A stretch of 64,000 nt of DNA from assembly GCA_029844215.1 (NCBI GenBank), contig CM056728.1:86241676-86305675 (forward strand), given 5' to 3'. Below the pieces are notes generated by a model, which was not told where the DNA came from, did no database searches, and was given only the letters and a program-made list of their open reading frames with translations. The stretch's first letter is position 1; every line of letters starts with the position of its first letter. The DNA is from Przewalskia tangutica. Taxonomy: Eukaryota; Streptophyta; Magnoliopsida; Solanales; Solanaceae. Below are positions 32,438 through 43,991 of this stretch, in pieces. The position numbers and the translations under genes are program-made.

Positions 32438-33646
32438 ATATAGATATATCCTTAACCCTCTAGAGATTAGTACGTATGATGAGATGTGTATGACTTAAAG
32501 TGTTATGTTCAGATAACATGAGTGTAAATCATGGTTAGTAACCGGGAAAGATTGGGGGATAGGAAAAGTGTAAGCCTTAGAGCTTTTTACGTGGAGACCT
32601 TAGAGGCAAGGAAATCTTGAGAGAAAGATTACATTTGTGTTTAACCCTTATCGGAGTGCATAGTGCACGTGAGCTATGTTTGTGGGATAAGTCCCTGGGT
32701 AGTGTGTAATGAAAGAGGGTAGTTGAGCTAAGAAGACCGCTAGGTTTTCGTAACGTGATTAGTGAAATTGTTCCGGATCGGGGAGCTAGTGTTTTGCGCG
32801 TTGCCGGGTCGGGTTGAGGCCACTTTGCGGGTCAACCCGCGGCCTGTATGGTGGTGGGGTCAGTTGTGGTGGTCCCTTGTGGTAGGGTCACGAGTGTTAG
32901 GCCCAAGTTTAGTTAACCAACAGTCTGAGTTCGTGGATGCGTTCGACCAGTAGTCGGGCCGATGAGGTCAGCCCGTCTTATCTTTTAGTCAAAACCGTGT
33001 ACTCGGTAGTAAGTTGCGAGATGATTATTTCAGGAAGGTTGTAAGGCTGCACGAGGTGCCTACCTTCACCTTATGACAGACAGTGGAGCCAGTGCAGTGT
33101 TTACATTTGGAAGTTTTACGAGCGGGGTTAAGAACTCAGGTGAGTCTCAGAATCGCATTCGCCCTCGGGCCAGTGTTTGGATTTCAGGGGTAGTTGTAAG
33201 GATTGTTGTCTCCTGTTGGGGGAGTGTTTGTGCTACCGTTTCAGTATTCGGATATCGCCTTATGAAGCCTTGTAGGGGCGAAAGTGTAAGTTGCCGGTCG
33301 ATTGGTTCGATTTTGGCAAAGATTCAGATAGTTGGTTTATACTTGTTCAACAAAAATGTGGTAGGTTATGAGAAAGAGTTCGAGTGTACAAGGAGGGTAC
33401 GACACGTAAGTGAAGAAGCGAGCATGTATGGCGAGCATAGATGTGATCATTTCTTTTGTAAAGAGAAGGTGCGAAGGAAGTATATTTTAGACCCCGGAGA
33501 GAGGTATTTGTGGTGATGTTAGAGGTGTTTCCTCGTGGACTTGGATGGAAGTATTTGCGGGTGTTTCGTGGCGGTGTGGCGAGATTGTTCTCGTAAGTAT
33601 AGTAGTGAAGACTATCTTGGCGGCGTTTGTTTTGAGACTTAGAAGG
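32438..33646 (+). other. Post-gag region of C with a unique segment
   Basis: The outer parts match the other elements: the palindromic GCGGGT-CA-ACCCGC near 32826 and GCGTTCGACCAG, then TCGAGTGTACAAGGAGGGTACG. Between about 32955 and 33365 the sequence matches none of the copies in this window. A 147-codon frame (33073-33516) runs from this segment into conserved sequence. I recognise no protein in it. Confidence 0.6.
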
Positions 33647-33681
33647 AACATTCGGGACGAATGTTTCTAAGGAGGGGAGAA
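33647..33681 (+). other. 3' hairpin and polypurine tract of C
   Basis: Hairpin AACATTCG-GGA-CGAATGTT (33647-33665), then the purine run AAGGAGGGGAGAA up to the LTR start at 33682. Confidence 0.88.
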
Positions 33682-36600
33682 TGTTATACCCCGTATTTCC
33701 AGAGTATGTACGTAAGGACGTACGTAGAAAAGTTTGGGCTTTAAAGTAGGCTTGGCCGAAATATTTTGTGCACAACACCCGGTTAAAGTCGTTTTTAAAG
33801 CGTTTTATCTGACTTGCGAAGGAAAATTCGCTATGTCATTTTTAATTTTTGCGGATTTTTCCGAGAGGCGAACGTGTTGGACCAACGAGAGGGCGCCACT
33901 TGGCACCCTCTCATTGGCGGAAAAGTGGGGCGGCACATGGGACGAACCAACCCTTGGAGTTGGTAGGATATTTGTGAGGGTTTTAAGGAGTAGGGACTAG
34001 GGGGGCACTTGGGCATATCTTGGCCCTACACTTGCATAGCACTTGGCTAGATCTTGGCCCTTGGTTTCCCTATAAATACCCCTCCCTTTGATAAGTTTTC
34101 TTCATCCACTCCTCACTCCCTCAAGTCTTGAAAGCCCCTCCCCTTTTCGTGAGGCCCCCTTGCCGAGTAGCACCCCCCCTCCTTGTGGTGTGGCCGAGAC
34201 CCACCCCCCCTTCCTTTAGGGCTAAGCCGTGGGGGTACCCCCCCCCCTTGCCTTGTTGTTCTCGTAGAATACCCCCCCTCTTGGTAGAAATACTCTCCAT
34301 AGTATTGTTACTATACCCAAAATACCTTAGCCGTATACCTTATAGTATTCCAAAGATACCTCTATACGTAGAGCCCGGAAATACTACCGTATGTCCTTTT
34401 TGTCTCAAACCGAAACCCTAAGGAAAATCTTCATAGCCGGTTGAAGGATTTATAAAGAAGTTGCGTAGAACTTCTAAGGGTTGTTTGGAGCGGGTTGGAG
34501 CACCCGGAATAGGAGCTAAGCGTTGTCCAGGACCGACATTTATACTTGGATAATTATGGGCTTATCGAGGTAAATATCTTGTCTCCCTTTTGTAATTAAG
34601 TGTACATACTATTGAAGTATAAGAATAAGTATAAGTTATATACAAGGAAGTATATAAGAAGAAAATGGAACTGTGTTTACATAGGACTGTATTACAGAAG
34701 ACTTATGAAGTTTGACGGATAGGGAAGTGCTGCCCAATTTTTCCGTAAGATCTTGTATCTAGATTTATTCTACCGAGTAGTCTAGGCTTTGATAGACTTG
34801 TATAACCTTTATAGGTTGAATTTTCTGGGAGTAGCATGTGCTACTTAAAAGGTGGACAAGGCTAGCCGGGTTATAGCCGTGGAGCGATTTGCTAATAGTC
34901 GATAATCGTCGCGAGGTATGTGATTCTTCCTATACTCTTGAGCATGAAGTATTTTAAAAGAATATATATATATATAGTACGGTAGACGTACGTGTGGCAA
35001 TGTCTTTTGACTTAAGCCTGAATAATATATATATGTAGTACGGTAGACGTACGTGTGTTAACTGAACGTAGTTGTACGGCAATGTCTTTTGACTTAAGCC
35101 TGAATAATAAGAATTTTGAAGTATTTCAAAAGATTTAAGAACCGTTTTTGAAAGAAGAGTAATACTTGTTTTTAAAAGCTTAAGAGTTATACTAGCTTTA
35201 TGGGAAGTTAGGTATAACGGCTTAAGAAGATAAAAAGAATGGTTTATTGATTTTTAGAGGTTAAGAGACTTGATCTTAAAAGATAAGAGACTTGACTTAA
35301 ATGAATTAATATGAATTTTGTGTGAAACCTCATTCGTGAGTAATGAGTACTTGGTTTTTAAAAGGAATAATGTTTTACTGATTTCGGAGATCAGGATGTG
35401 TATCGACAAACCACTGCAGCGTTAATAAAGGGAAATGTTTTGATTAATGAAGTATTATTAAAACCAGTAGAAACCTCCATCTGCATAGAAGCTAAGATGA
35501 GACAAAATGATATTACATTTCCTAGATCATGGCTGCTTAATAAGATTGATTATGAACAAGAATAACCTACTCACATATAAGACATATGTTTCTCAGATTG
35601 TTTAAAAGAGAATTATATTCTTAAATGAATAAGACTATGAACTACGAAACCTTTCTAAAATAAGAAACGTGAACATTTGAAATTAGGCAAACTTGAACGT
35701 TTGGAAAATAATGTTGTTACTTGATTTTACAAGGGGAAGTGTTTTGGTTTACTTAAAAAGATAGTCACTCTATTTTATACTACGGGTATTGTGTGACTTC
35801 TGTGAAAGAAACGGATCTTTTAAAGAGTTAATGTATGAAGTACTTTGGGGATAGATACCCGAACTTGTTAGCATAAAGTACCTTGTGTGAATAACTTGAT
35901 TGTGTTAGTTTGTGATAGCCTTGTAATACTTTCTTGTTGATTTGATAAGTAAACATGTTAGGATGCTACGTGTGTTAGTATCTTGTGATTGTTATGTAAG
36001 GGGGTCATTCTTGTTGTGCTTACGCTGTTAAACGTTAAGCGTTGTCTTATTATTGTATCACATACCCCTCGACTTATTATCAGGGCTTGCCACGCGATGC
36101 GGTCTATACGGCTGTCACGGTGCGCGAGACTATGCGAGCAGCGGTATGCTCCAGGATTGATCATTCCGGGTGTTTAGCCCGATGCGGGGGATGCCCTATG
36201 CGGTCCATGGGACTATGCGGTCTTTTGAGACTATGCGGGCTGCGGTAGTCCAGGCGGATACCGGGGGTTAAGCTGCCTCCGATGCGGGGTATACCTCGGC
36301 GATGCAGGACCGTGATTCGAGGAATACCTCATGCGGGTGCGTGTGACCTATGCGGGCTGCGGTAGTTCGAGGATAGACGCACATTGATCTTTGCGGCGAG
36401 TGGCGAACGATCATGTGGTGCGGTCTAGAAAGACCTCGTGATACAGTTTATGGCATTTTTTGGTACTGTGGGTCTTAGTAGTCGGCTATGCCTTCGTACT
36501 TACCCCGTACGGTTCTATTGTGATGACTTTGAGGGCGTGAGTCCCTGACTTGACATGACTGCTTATTTATTGTGAACTGTAGTGGTTATCATACATGTCT

Positions 36601-37078
36601 CCCCTTTATATAGACTACTATGATTTCATTTGATGATTTCTGATTTCACATACTTGGTACTGTTATCTTGACCTCGCCGAAGTGCGTTCATCTGCGAGTA
36701 AAGGTACACCAGTCGTTGATCCTCGCTCTTAGGGTCACAGTTCAGCGTTTGGGAAGCTCCGTTTCTCCGGAGGCTTATCAGTGGTATAGTCCCCTGTCGT
36801 TGTAGGTATTTACATTCAGGGGTATGGCGGGGCCCTGTCCCTCCATTGTTGTCATATCATTCTTAGAGGTCTGTAGTATTGTTGTGGGCAGAGTTGTAAT
36901 GGGATGTAACTGTTCGGTTTTAAAATGGATTTATATATGCCGAAAGGCAAGTTTTTCTCTGATAACCGTTTCACATTTTATATTTTATCATGTCTTGTTT
37001 CATGTTCCGCTGATTTTCTCTGATGTATGACTACTTGGGTGCCCGGGTAAGGCACCGATCCGAACCGGGCAGTCGTGT
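33682..37078 (+). repeat. 3' LTR of element C
   Basis: Complete 3397-bp LTR with TATA box at 34071-34078 and the 200-bp module (35390-35570). It also has a tandem duplication around 34970-35065 of the GTACGGTAGACGTACGTGTG segment, a duplication also seen in the H 5' LTR (59120-59260). No gene. Confidence 0.92.
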
Positions 37079-38001
37079 GATTATTACCTCGATAAGCCCA
37101 AAATTATCCAAGATTATAAGTCGATCCTGAGCAACGTTTAGCTCCTATTCCTTACGCTCCAATCCGCTCCAAGCAACCCTTAGAAGTTTCTAAACAACTT
37201 CTCTTAAAACTTCATCCAACTATGAAGATTTTCCTATGGTTTCATTTTTGCGACTATTAGAATAAAGTAGTAGTTTCGGGCTCTTATGTTGGGATTACTT
37301 TAGAATACTCCTAGGGATTACAAGGCTAAGGTATTTGGGATAATAACAACACTTGAAGGATTTTTCTACACAAAGGGGGGGGGGGGGGTGTTGGACGAGA
37401 ACAACACTAAGGAGGGAGTATATTTTTTTGCCTTGGAAACTCTTAAGTGGATGAATAAAGTCTTGAAATCAAGGGGGTATTTATAGAGAAATCAAGGGCC
37501 AAGATCTAGGCAAGTGTGTGGTGTAGATTGGGGACATGTGGGTGTGGATTCTACCAAGCAAATGTCCACCACAAAAATGGGACAAGTGGCTAGCCACTTG
37601 TCCACTACCAAACGTCCAAGCCACATGTCCACCAACCATTCGGCCACCATGTCCACATGGGGGTGACACGTGCCGCCCCCCTACTCGTCCAAAATATTTC
37701 ATCTTCCGAAAATATCCGTAATGCCAAAAATCCGAAAATAAAGTGGGCCCTACAAAACCGTAAATTTTCCCCGTGGGCCCCACGTGACCAATTCCGGAAA
37801 TAAAATTTCATAATTCTCAAATATTCCAAAAAGTCCGAATACCAAATCTGGGAATCCAATTCCCTTTAACGAACCTTTTTCCTTCACAAAATCCGGAAAC
37901 TTTTCCGTCGAAAAAATCACATCTTTCTTCCTTTTAATTTAAATGTCGTATTCTCGTACGTACGTCCTCATATACATACCCTGGAACTACGGGGTGTAAC
38001 A
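37079..38001 (-). repeat. 3' LTR of element D, right part
   Basis: Resumes with the second GATTA copy and ends GTGTAACA at 38001. Contains the G run (about 37376-37389), the TATA region near 37478 and the G-box/GGGCCC motif at 37773-37786. No gene. Confidence 0.9.
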
Positions 38002-38036
38002 TTCTTCCCCCCTTAGAAACATTCGTCCCGAATGTT
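38002..38036 (-). other. Polypurine tract and 3' hairpin of D
   Basis: Sense purine run CTAAGGGGGGAAGAA (38002-38016) and hairpin AACATTCG-GGA-CGAATGTT (38018-38036). Confidence 0.88.
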
Positions 38037-38971
38037 CCTTCTAAGTCTCAAAACATACACGCGCCGGTATAGTCTTCACTACTATACTTACAAAACCAAT
38101 TATGCCACACCTGGCCATAATATAACACATGCGCAAAACTCTAATCCAAGCCAACGAGGAATCACCTCTAACGTGTATAACAACACTACAACTTCCACCC
38201 ATGGTCTAAAGGATACTTTCTTCACCTCGTTACTTCACAAAATGATCACTCCCCTTCTCTTAACCCATGTTCACTTATTTCCTTACTCGTCGTATACTTC
38301 TCGTACACCCGTACTCTTTCTATTACACGTACCATATTTCAGTCATCGCTTCTGCTTTCGAACTCTTGGGGTTTCTACTATTCAACTTGGTCACCTTACT
38401 AGCTTCGATTTCCTCTAAGGCCCTTCCCGGCCTTCACGATCCGATTCTGGTCGACGCATCCGCGAACTCGTACAACGGTTACCTAAACTTGGGCCTTGCA
38501 CCCTCGTGACCCCACCACCTGGCGGGACCACCTCAAATTTACCTTACTTCATTTCGGGTTGCGGGTTGACCCGCAATCTGGCCTCAACCCGACCCATTAT
38601 CGCGCCAAACTCTCTCGTTCCCTGATCCAGAACAATCTTACTAATTCACGTCACGAAAACCTAGTGGTCTTCTTAGCTCAACTACCCACTTTCATTTCAC
38701 ACCACTCATGGACTTATCACACAAATATACCCCACGTATACTATGTATCTCGACAAGGATCAACGTAAAATCCTTTACTTATGACGACCTTGCATCTAAG
38801 GTCTCCACGTAATATTCTAGGGCTCACAATTTCCCTGTCCCCAAACTTACCTTTTCAACTGCCCATGTTTTCTAATCACAATTAACACAATGTTATCTAA
38901 ACATAACACTTAACATAAAAATCATTATATCACGCATACAAATCTCTAGAGGGTTAAGGATATACCTGTAA
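38037..38971 (-). other. Post-gag region of D
   Basis: Matches the same region of B and A2 with no pol domain. The GCGGGT-TG-ACCCGC palindrome is near 38559. The sense word MALxEIEAS has lost its ATG here (AGG). Antisense frames at 38267-38509 and 38496-38768 are related to those in B, A2 and A1. Confidence 0.55.
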
Positions 38972-40278
38972 CTACTGCTTCACTTTCCCTTTGTCGCTCT
39001 AATCATAATCCTGTCCTGTTGGCGCATAACTATAGAAGGCGATGACCCGCCACTGATCCTGAAGGATGAGTCTCCACATCCGTGCTACCTCTGGTCGGAC
39101 AATTCCTCGCAAAATGGCCCTGCTGGCCGCAAGCATAACAAGCTGTCAAAATAGTACGACACTCCCCAAGATGGGGTCTACCACATCGACCACACCGAGG
39201 TAGGGGTGGCTCCATCTGGCTAACACCCCTCCTCCCCGAAACACAAGCCACAGAGCCACGACTGCTCTAAACATCTCGAACGTCCCGAAGACTGTGGAGG
39301 ACCACTCTGTACTGGCGGAGGCGCATAAGCTAACTCTTCTTGAGGCGGTCCGCCTCGAAAGTTACCAAAGGTCCTCGTCCCAGCCTCTTATGCTGATCCT
39401 GGTCCCTACGTCGGTCTCTACGTTCCTCCATCCCCTGTGCATAATCCTGTATACGGGCAATGTCCATGCCCGGCTGAAGAGCTACTCCTGTACAAACTCT
39501 CTGCTAGATAATCGTCAAGTCCTGTGACATATCGGTGCACTCTATCCTCCATGTCTGCCACTAAAGCGGGGACATAACGAGCCAACGAGTCAAACTCTAT
39601 ACTGTATTCCCGAACCGTCCGCCCGTTCTGCCTCAACATCATAAATCTATCTGCCCGAGCTCTCCTCATCTGCGAGGGCAAGAAGTGTGTAAGAAATGCC
39701 TCTGAGAACTCGTCCCAACCAGCTGGAGGCGCATGCTCCCCCCGGGATAGTTCCCATGAATCAAACCAGTCGACGGCAGTATCACGCAGCCGATGTGAAC
39801 CTAATACCACCGACTCTGTCTCTGAGGCCCTGATCACTTTCATGATCCGCTGCAGCTGTCGAATAAACTCCTGAGGATCTTCCTCAGTTCTCGATCCATA
39901 GAACTCGGGTGGACTGCAACTCAAGAAGTCCCGAAGTCTCAAACTATCGGATCTAGGGTGAACTACTGGTACTACCGGAACCTCCGACTCTCGTCTGTCC
40001 TCATTCCTAGCCACAAGCCTAGCTAGTAACTGGGCCATCTCCTTGTAACTCATATCCTCGGCTCCTGGTCGTGGAACTGGAGACTCAGGTATCGTGGTCT
40101 CAATAGCTACTGCTGCTGCTCTAAACTCCCCTGGGGCTAGCGGCGTCGCAGAACTCCCCATCTGAAGTACCACCTTAGGTAAAGACTGGGCCTCTGCCCT
40201 GGTAACCCTCTGTGCTCTACTCGCAGCTCCCTCTGTTGCCTTGCCCTTCTGGGCTCTGGTTGCCTTGCGTAGAGGCAT
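38972..40278 (-). pseudogene. gag: Gag of D, first 286 codons open, then frameshifted
   Basis: The first 286 codons (39418-40278) are open and cover the N-terminal basic region (MPLRKATRAQKGKATEGAA) and the whole capsid core, with DFLSCSPPEFYGS, EEDPQEFIRQLQRIM, VDWFDSWELSRGE and YVTGLDDYLAES. A frameshift then separates the nucleocapsid part. Its Cys/His cluster (CGRCGRPHLGEC) and knuckle (CYACGQQGHFARNC) are read in another frame at 39030-39251. The CCHC residues themselves are intact. A capsid-only product might still form, which is inference. The 5' LTR is truncated by E, but its TATA box survives. Confidence 0.88.
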
Positions 40279-40394
40279 AACTGGTAAAAAGAATACGTCA
40301 GAGGGAGTCCAACTTATAACACAGCTCTAAGGCACGATCTCAGAGTGAGAAGAATGGAAACCAATCCTAAATATCCTGTAGCCTCCTGATTATA

Positions 40395-40414
40395 GATGTG
40401 GTGCACAACACACC
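40395..40414 (-). other. Leader hairpin with GTGCAC loop (D)
   Basis: Sense GGTGTG / CACATC stem with TT-GTGCAC loop, as in B. Confidence 0.6.
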
Positions 40415-40467
40415 GATAATCAAGACTCTACTAGACACGGTCTGTAGACACTTTCTGAGGATTAACT

Positions 40468-40479
40468 ACTCTGATACCA
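40468..40479 (-). other. Primer-binding site of D, one change
   Basis: Sense TGGTATCAGAGT, the last base differing from the TGGTATCAGAGC site of its neighbours. The adjacent LTR end is also altered (TATCACGAC for TGTCACGAC). Confidence 0.85.
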
Positions 40480-40483
40480 CTTT

Positions 40484-43400
40484 TATCACGACCCGACCTC
40501 GGGCCCGTGACGGGTGCCTTACCCCGGGCACCCTAGTGATACAATCATCAGAGAAAATCAGCGGAAATAAAAACTTTAAGCATGAAACAAGACATAAATA
40601 AGCAACAGGCTAACCAAAACGGTTACCTTCCTGTATATATATATATCAACACGAACAGTTAAATCCCTTACAAACCACGCCTGGCGGTACTACGGACCTC
40701 TAAGAATGTAACCACAACTATGACGGACGGGGCCGCCATACCACGAATGTACAAGTACTACTATGACAGAGGACTATACCAAAGATAAGCCTCGGAGAAA
40801 CGGGGCTTCCTAAAGCTGTTGTGATCCTATGAGCGAGGATCAACAACGGTGTACCTCTAGTGCGGCATGAACGCAGCCCAAGGAGGTCGATCTGAGTACC
40901 AAGTATGTGGCCCGAAAATCAGTAAATGAAATCATAATAGTCTATATAAAGAAGGAGACATGTATGATACCAAACTACGATTACCACAACATATAAGCGA
41001 TCGAGGACTCACGCCTCAAGTCATCACTCATGCGTGGAATTCCTTCCTCATCGCGATCTATGACATAAATCATACTCATGTGACGCGCGCGTGGCATCCT
41101 ACCTCACCGCTTCTGCATACATATACAATACATATATACCTCATGCCCGTGGAATCCTCGTCACACGCGTAGTAGGTGTAACATATAACCATGTGACGCT
41201 TGGTGGCATCCTACCTCACTGTCGGCGTACACATATACAACATATATATATATATATATAATACGCGGCCGCATGTCCCGGAATCCCTCATCGGTGTAAC
41301 ATGGCCATAACGCGTGCCTCGGCGTCCTCATCGCAGTGCGAGTCTTCGTAGAGCTAGCCCATGGAATAATGATCGTACATACCATGCCCCCGGAATCCCT
41401 CATCGGTGTAGACAGGTCTTCATGGGGAGCTAGCCCATGGAATAATAGTAATGGTCACATGCCCCCGGAATCCCTCATCGGTGTAGACATGCCCATGTGA
41501 CAATAATAATATCGGAGTTTAACGCATTGCGTGGCGCGTGCCCGGAATCCTCATCGCCGGTGTATACATGTCCATGTGATAATAACAATGGAAGTATACC
41601 CGTGGAATCCTCCGTCACTGCCGGTACATCCAATGAAACGTACGGGCATCTAACCCGCATCCTGGTCGCATGCCCCGGCATCTCTCATCGGTATAAGCAT
41701 GGCCAAGATCAAACAAAATGGAAGCATACCCGTGGAATCCTCCGTCACTGCCGGTACGTCCAACAAATTCACAACAAGTCAGCCGGCCCTCCAACCGAGA
41801 GACGCGGTAACATAGTAATACCACCAAGGCTATCACAACTAGCATAGGCAAATTTAACATACTCTTAGACTTCCATTTTATGACAACAAATCCGGGTTTT
41901 AACCCCAAAGTACTACATACATTAATCCTTTCAAAAAGATCTCTTTTTACGTAAAAACTACTCGATACTATTATCCGTAGTACCAAACACGTTCATGTTT
42001 AAATCAAGTTCTTTATACTTTTTAAACCAAGTGGCTTACATTTTTAAAACAATGTCAAGTATACTTTTAAAACCCAAGTTACTAACTCTTTTAAGATCAA
42101 GGTACTCCTACCTTTTAAAACCAAGCCACTTATATTTTTCTCATCAAGAAAAGTTCGATATTTGAAAATAAGTTACTTATACTTTTCCCAAAATCAAGTT
42201 ACCAATTTAAATCCAATAGTAAAACAAAACCCTGCCATTCTTTTAAACCAAAACACTTCAAATTCCCAAGTCTTTTTTCTTTTAGAAATCAAGTTCCTTA
42301 CTTTGGAATTTAAGAAAATCAGTACTTATTAAAAATGATGATCTTATTAAAGCAGCCATGATCTAGGAAATGTAATACAATTTTGTCTTATCTTAGCTTC
42401 TATGCAGATGGAGGTTTCTACTTGTTTTAATAAAATTAATTGTCATTACTTTTTCCTTTATTAACGTTGCATTGGCTTGTTCGATTCTTATTCCCATTTC
42501 CGAAATTAATGTAACATTATTCTTTAAAAACCAAGTATTCATTACTCACGAATGAGGTTTCACAACTTCTAATACAATTCAAGTTCTTCACATTTCATAT
42601 CAAGTCAAATATAAGTCCAGTCTCTTATCTTTTAAAATCAATAAACCATTCTTTTACCTACATAAAGTCATTATAATTAACTTCCCATAAAGCCATTATA
42701 ACACTTTATATTTTAAACCAACCAAAATTCGTTTAGCACACGTACGTCTACCGTACTACATAGTTCACAACATCATGCTAGAAAAGATAGGAAGAGGTTC
42801 ACATACCTCGCGACGATTATCGACAATTAGCAAAATGCTCCAAGTACTATCACCTTGCTAGCCTTTTCCACCCATCAAGTAGAATACACTACTCGTAGTA
42901 CTTTAACCTATAAAGGCCACAAAACGTCTATAAATTTCTAGTTCCCTTGGTAGAACATTTCTAAGTACAAGGTTCCTTATTCTACGGAAAATTCGGCAGC
43001 ACCTCCCCCCCCCCCCCCCCCGTAACCACACAAATCTCCTCCTCTACCGAGGCCCGCTACCAAGACAACAACTCCAAGGGGGTTACACATCTAACCGGAC
43101 GTTTACAACACTGCCCCACAATAATACTACAAGTCTACTGTAAATACAGTCCAATGTAAATACAGTTCAATTCTTTATAATCATCCTTCCAATAAATCTT
43201 ATACTCAATTCTAAACTACTACAATAAGTAATATCCAATTACAATAGAAGGACATAGATTATTACCTCGATAACCCAAAATTATCCAAGATTATAAGTCG
43301 ATCATGAGCAACGTTTAGCTCCTATTCCTTACGCTCCAATCCGCTCCAAGCAACCCTTAGAAGTTTCTAAACAACTTCTCTTAACACTTCATCCAACTAT

Positions 43401-43759
43401 GAAGATTTTCCTAGGGTTTCATTTTTGCGACTATTGGAATAAAGTAGTAGTTCCGGGCTCTTATGTTGGGATTACTTTAGAATACTCTTAGGGATTACAA
43501 GGCTAAGGTATTTGGGATAATAACAACACTTGAAGGATTTTTCTACACAAAGGGGGGGTGTTGGACGAGAACAACAAAGGAGGGAGTATATTTTTTTGCC
43601 TTGGAAACTCTTAAGTGGATGAATAAAGTCTTGAAATCAAGGGGGTATTTATAGAGAAATTAAGGGCCAAGATCTAGGCAAGTGTGTGGTGTAGATTGGG
43701 GACATGTGGGTGTGGATTCTACCAAGCAAATGTCCACCACAAAAATGGGACAAGTGGCT
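40484..43759 (-). repeat. 5' LTR of element D, cut by element E
   Basis: 3276 bp remain. The U3 end is lost beyond 43759, where E begins after TGGCT. Matches the 3' LTR of D. Contains the minisatellite 41260-41770, the 200-bp module (42335-42515), a C run at about 43004-43021 and a TATA box at 43646-43653. Short frames here overlap repeats and are not supported as genes. Confidence 0.9.
41260..41770 (-). repeat. LTR minisatellite, D type
   Basis: About seven irregular units around the words GCATGTCCCGGAATCCCTCATCGGTG-type (shared core GGAATCCCTCATCGGTG) and GGAGCTAGCCCATGG. Same array as 26380-26900, better preserved. Confidence 0.75.
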
Positions 43760-43977
43760 TGTTACACCCCGTAAGTCCAGGACATGTAAAAGAGAATGTA
43801 CGAAAGGAAACAAGACTTGGAAATTGATACGAAAAGAAGAATTGTTTTTCCGACGGAAAATGTTCCGAACGTCGGAAAGGAAAAATGTTAGTTGTTGAGA
43901 ATTGGATTCTCAAAATGTATTATTTGAAGAGTATGGAACCTATTAGCATTATGGAATTTTTTTTTTACGGATTTGGT

Positions 43978-43991
43978 CACGTGGGGCCCAC
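43978..43991 (+). promoter_or_regulatory. G-box/GGGCCC composite motif, E LTR
   Basis: CACGTGGGGCCCAC: a CACGTG G-box overlapping GGGCCCA, upstream of the TATA-like site. The same composite is found in U3 of A2, D and F and the E 3' LTR (49969-49982), with a variant in LTR1. Confidence 0.55.

Larger units (their letters stand above)
28369..37078 (+). mobile_element. Element C: TR-GAG retrotransposon with decayed gag
   Basis: Plus-strand element with two LTRs (28369-31493 and 33682-37078), a damaged primer-binding site, a shortened gag remnant, a polypurine tract and a 5-bp duplication GATTA. It is inserted in the 3' LTR of D. The right end reads GTCGTGT instead of the usual GTCGTGACA. The 5' LTR lacks about 240 bp present in the 3' LTR. 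The internal domain carries a stretch with no match to the other elements (about 32955-33365). Confidence 0.92.
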
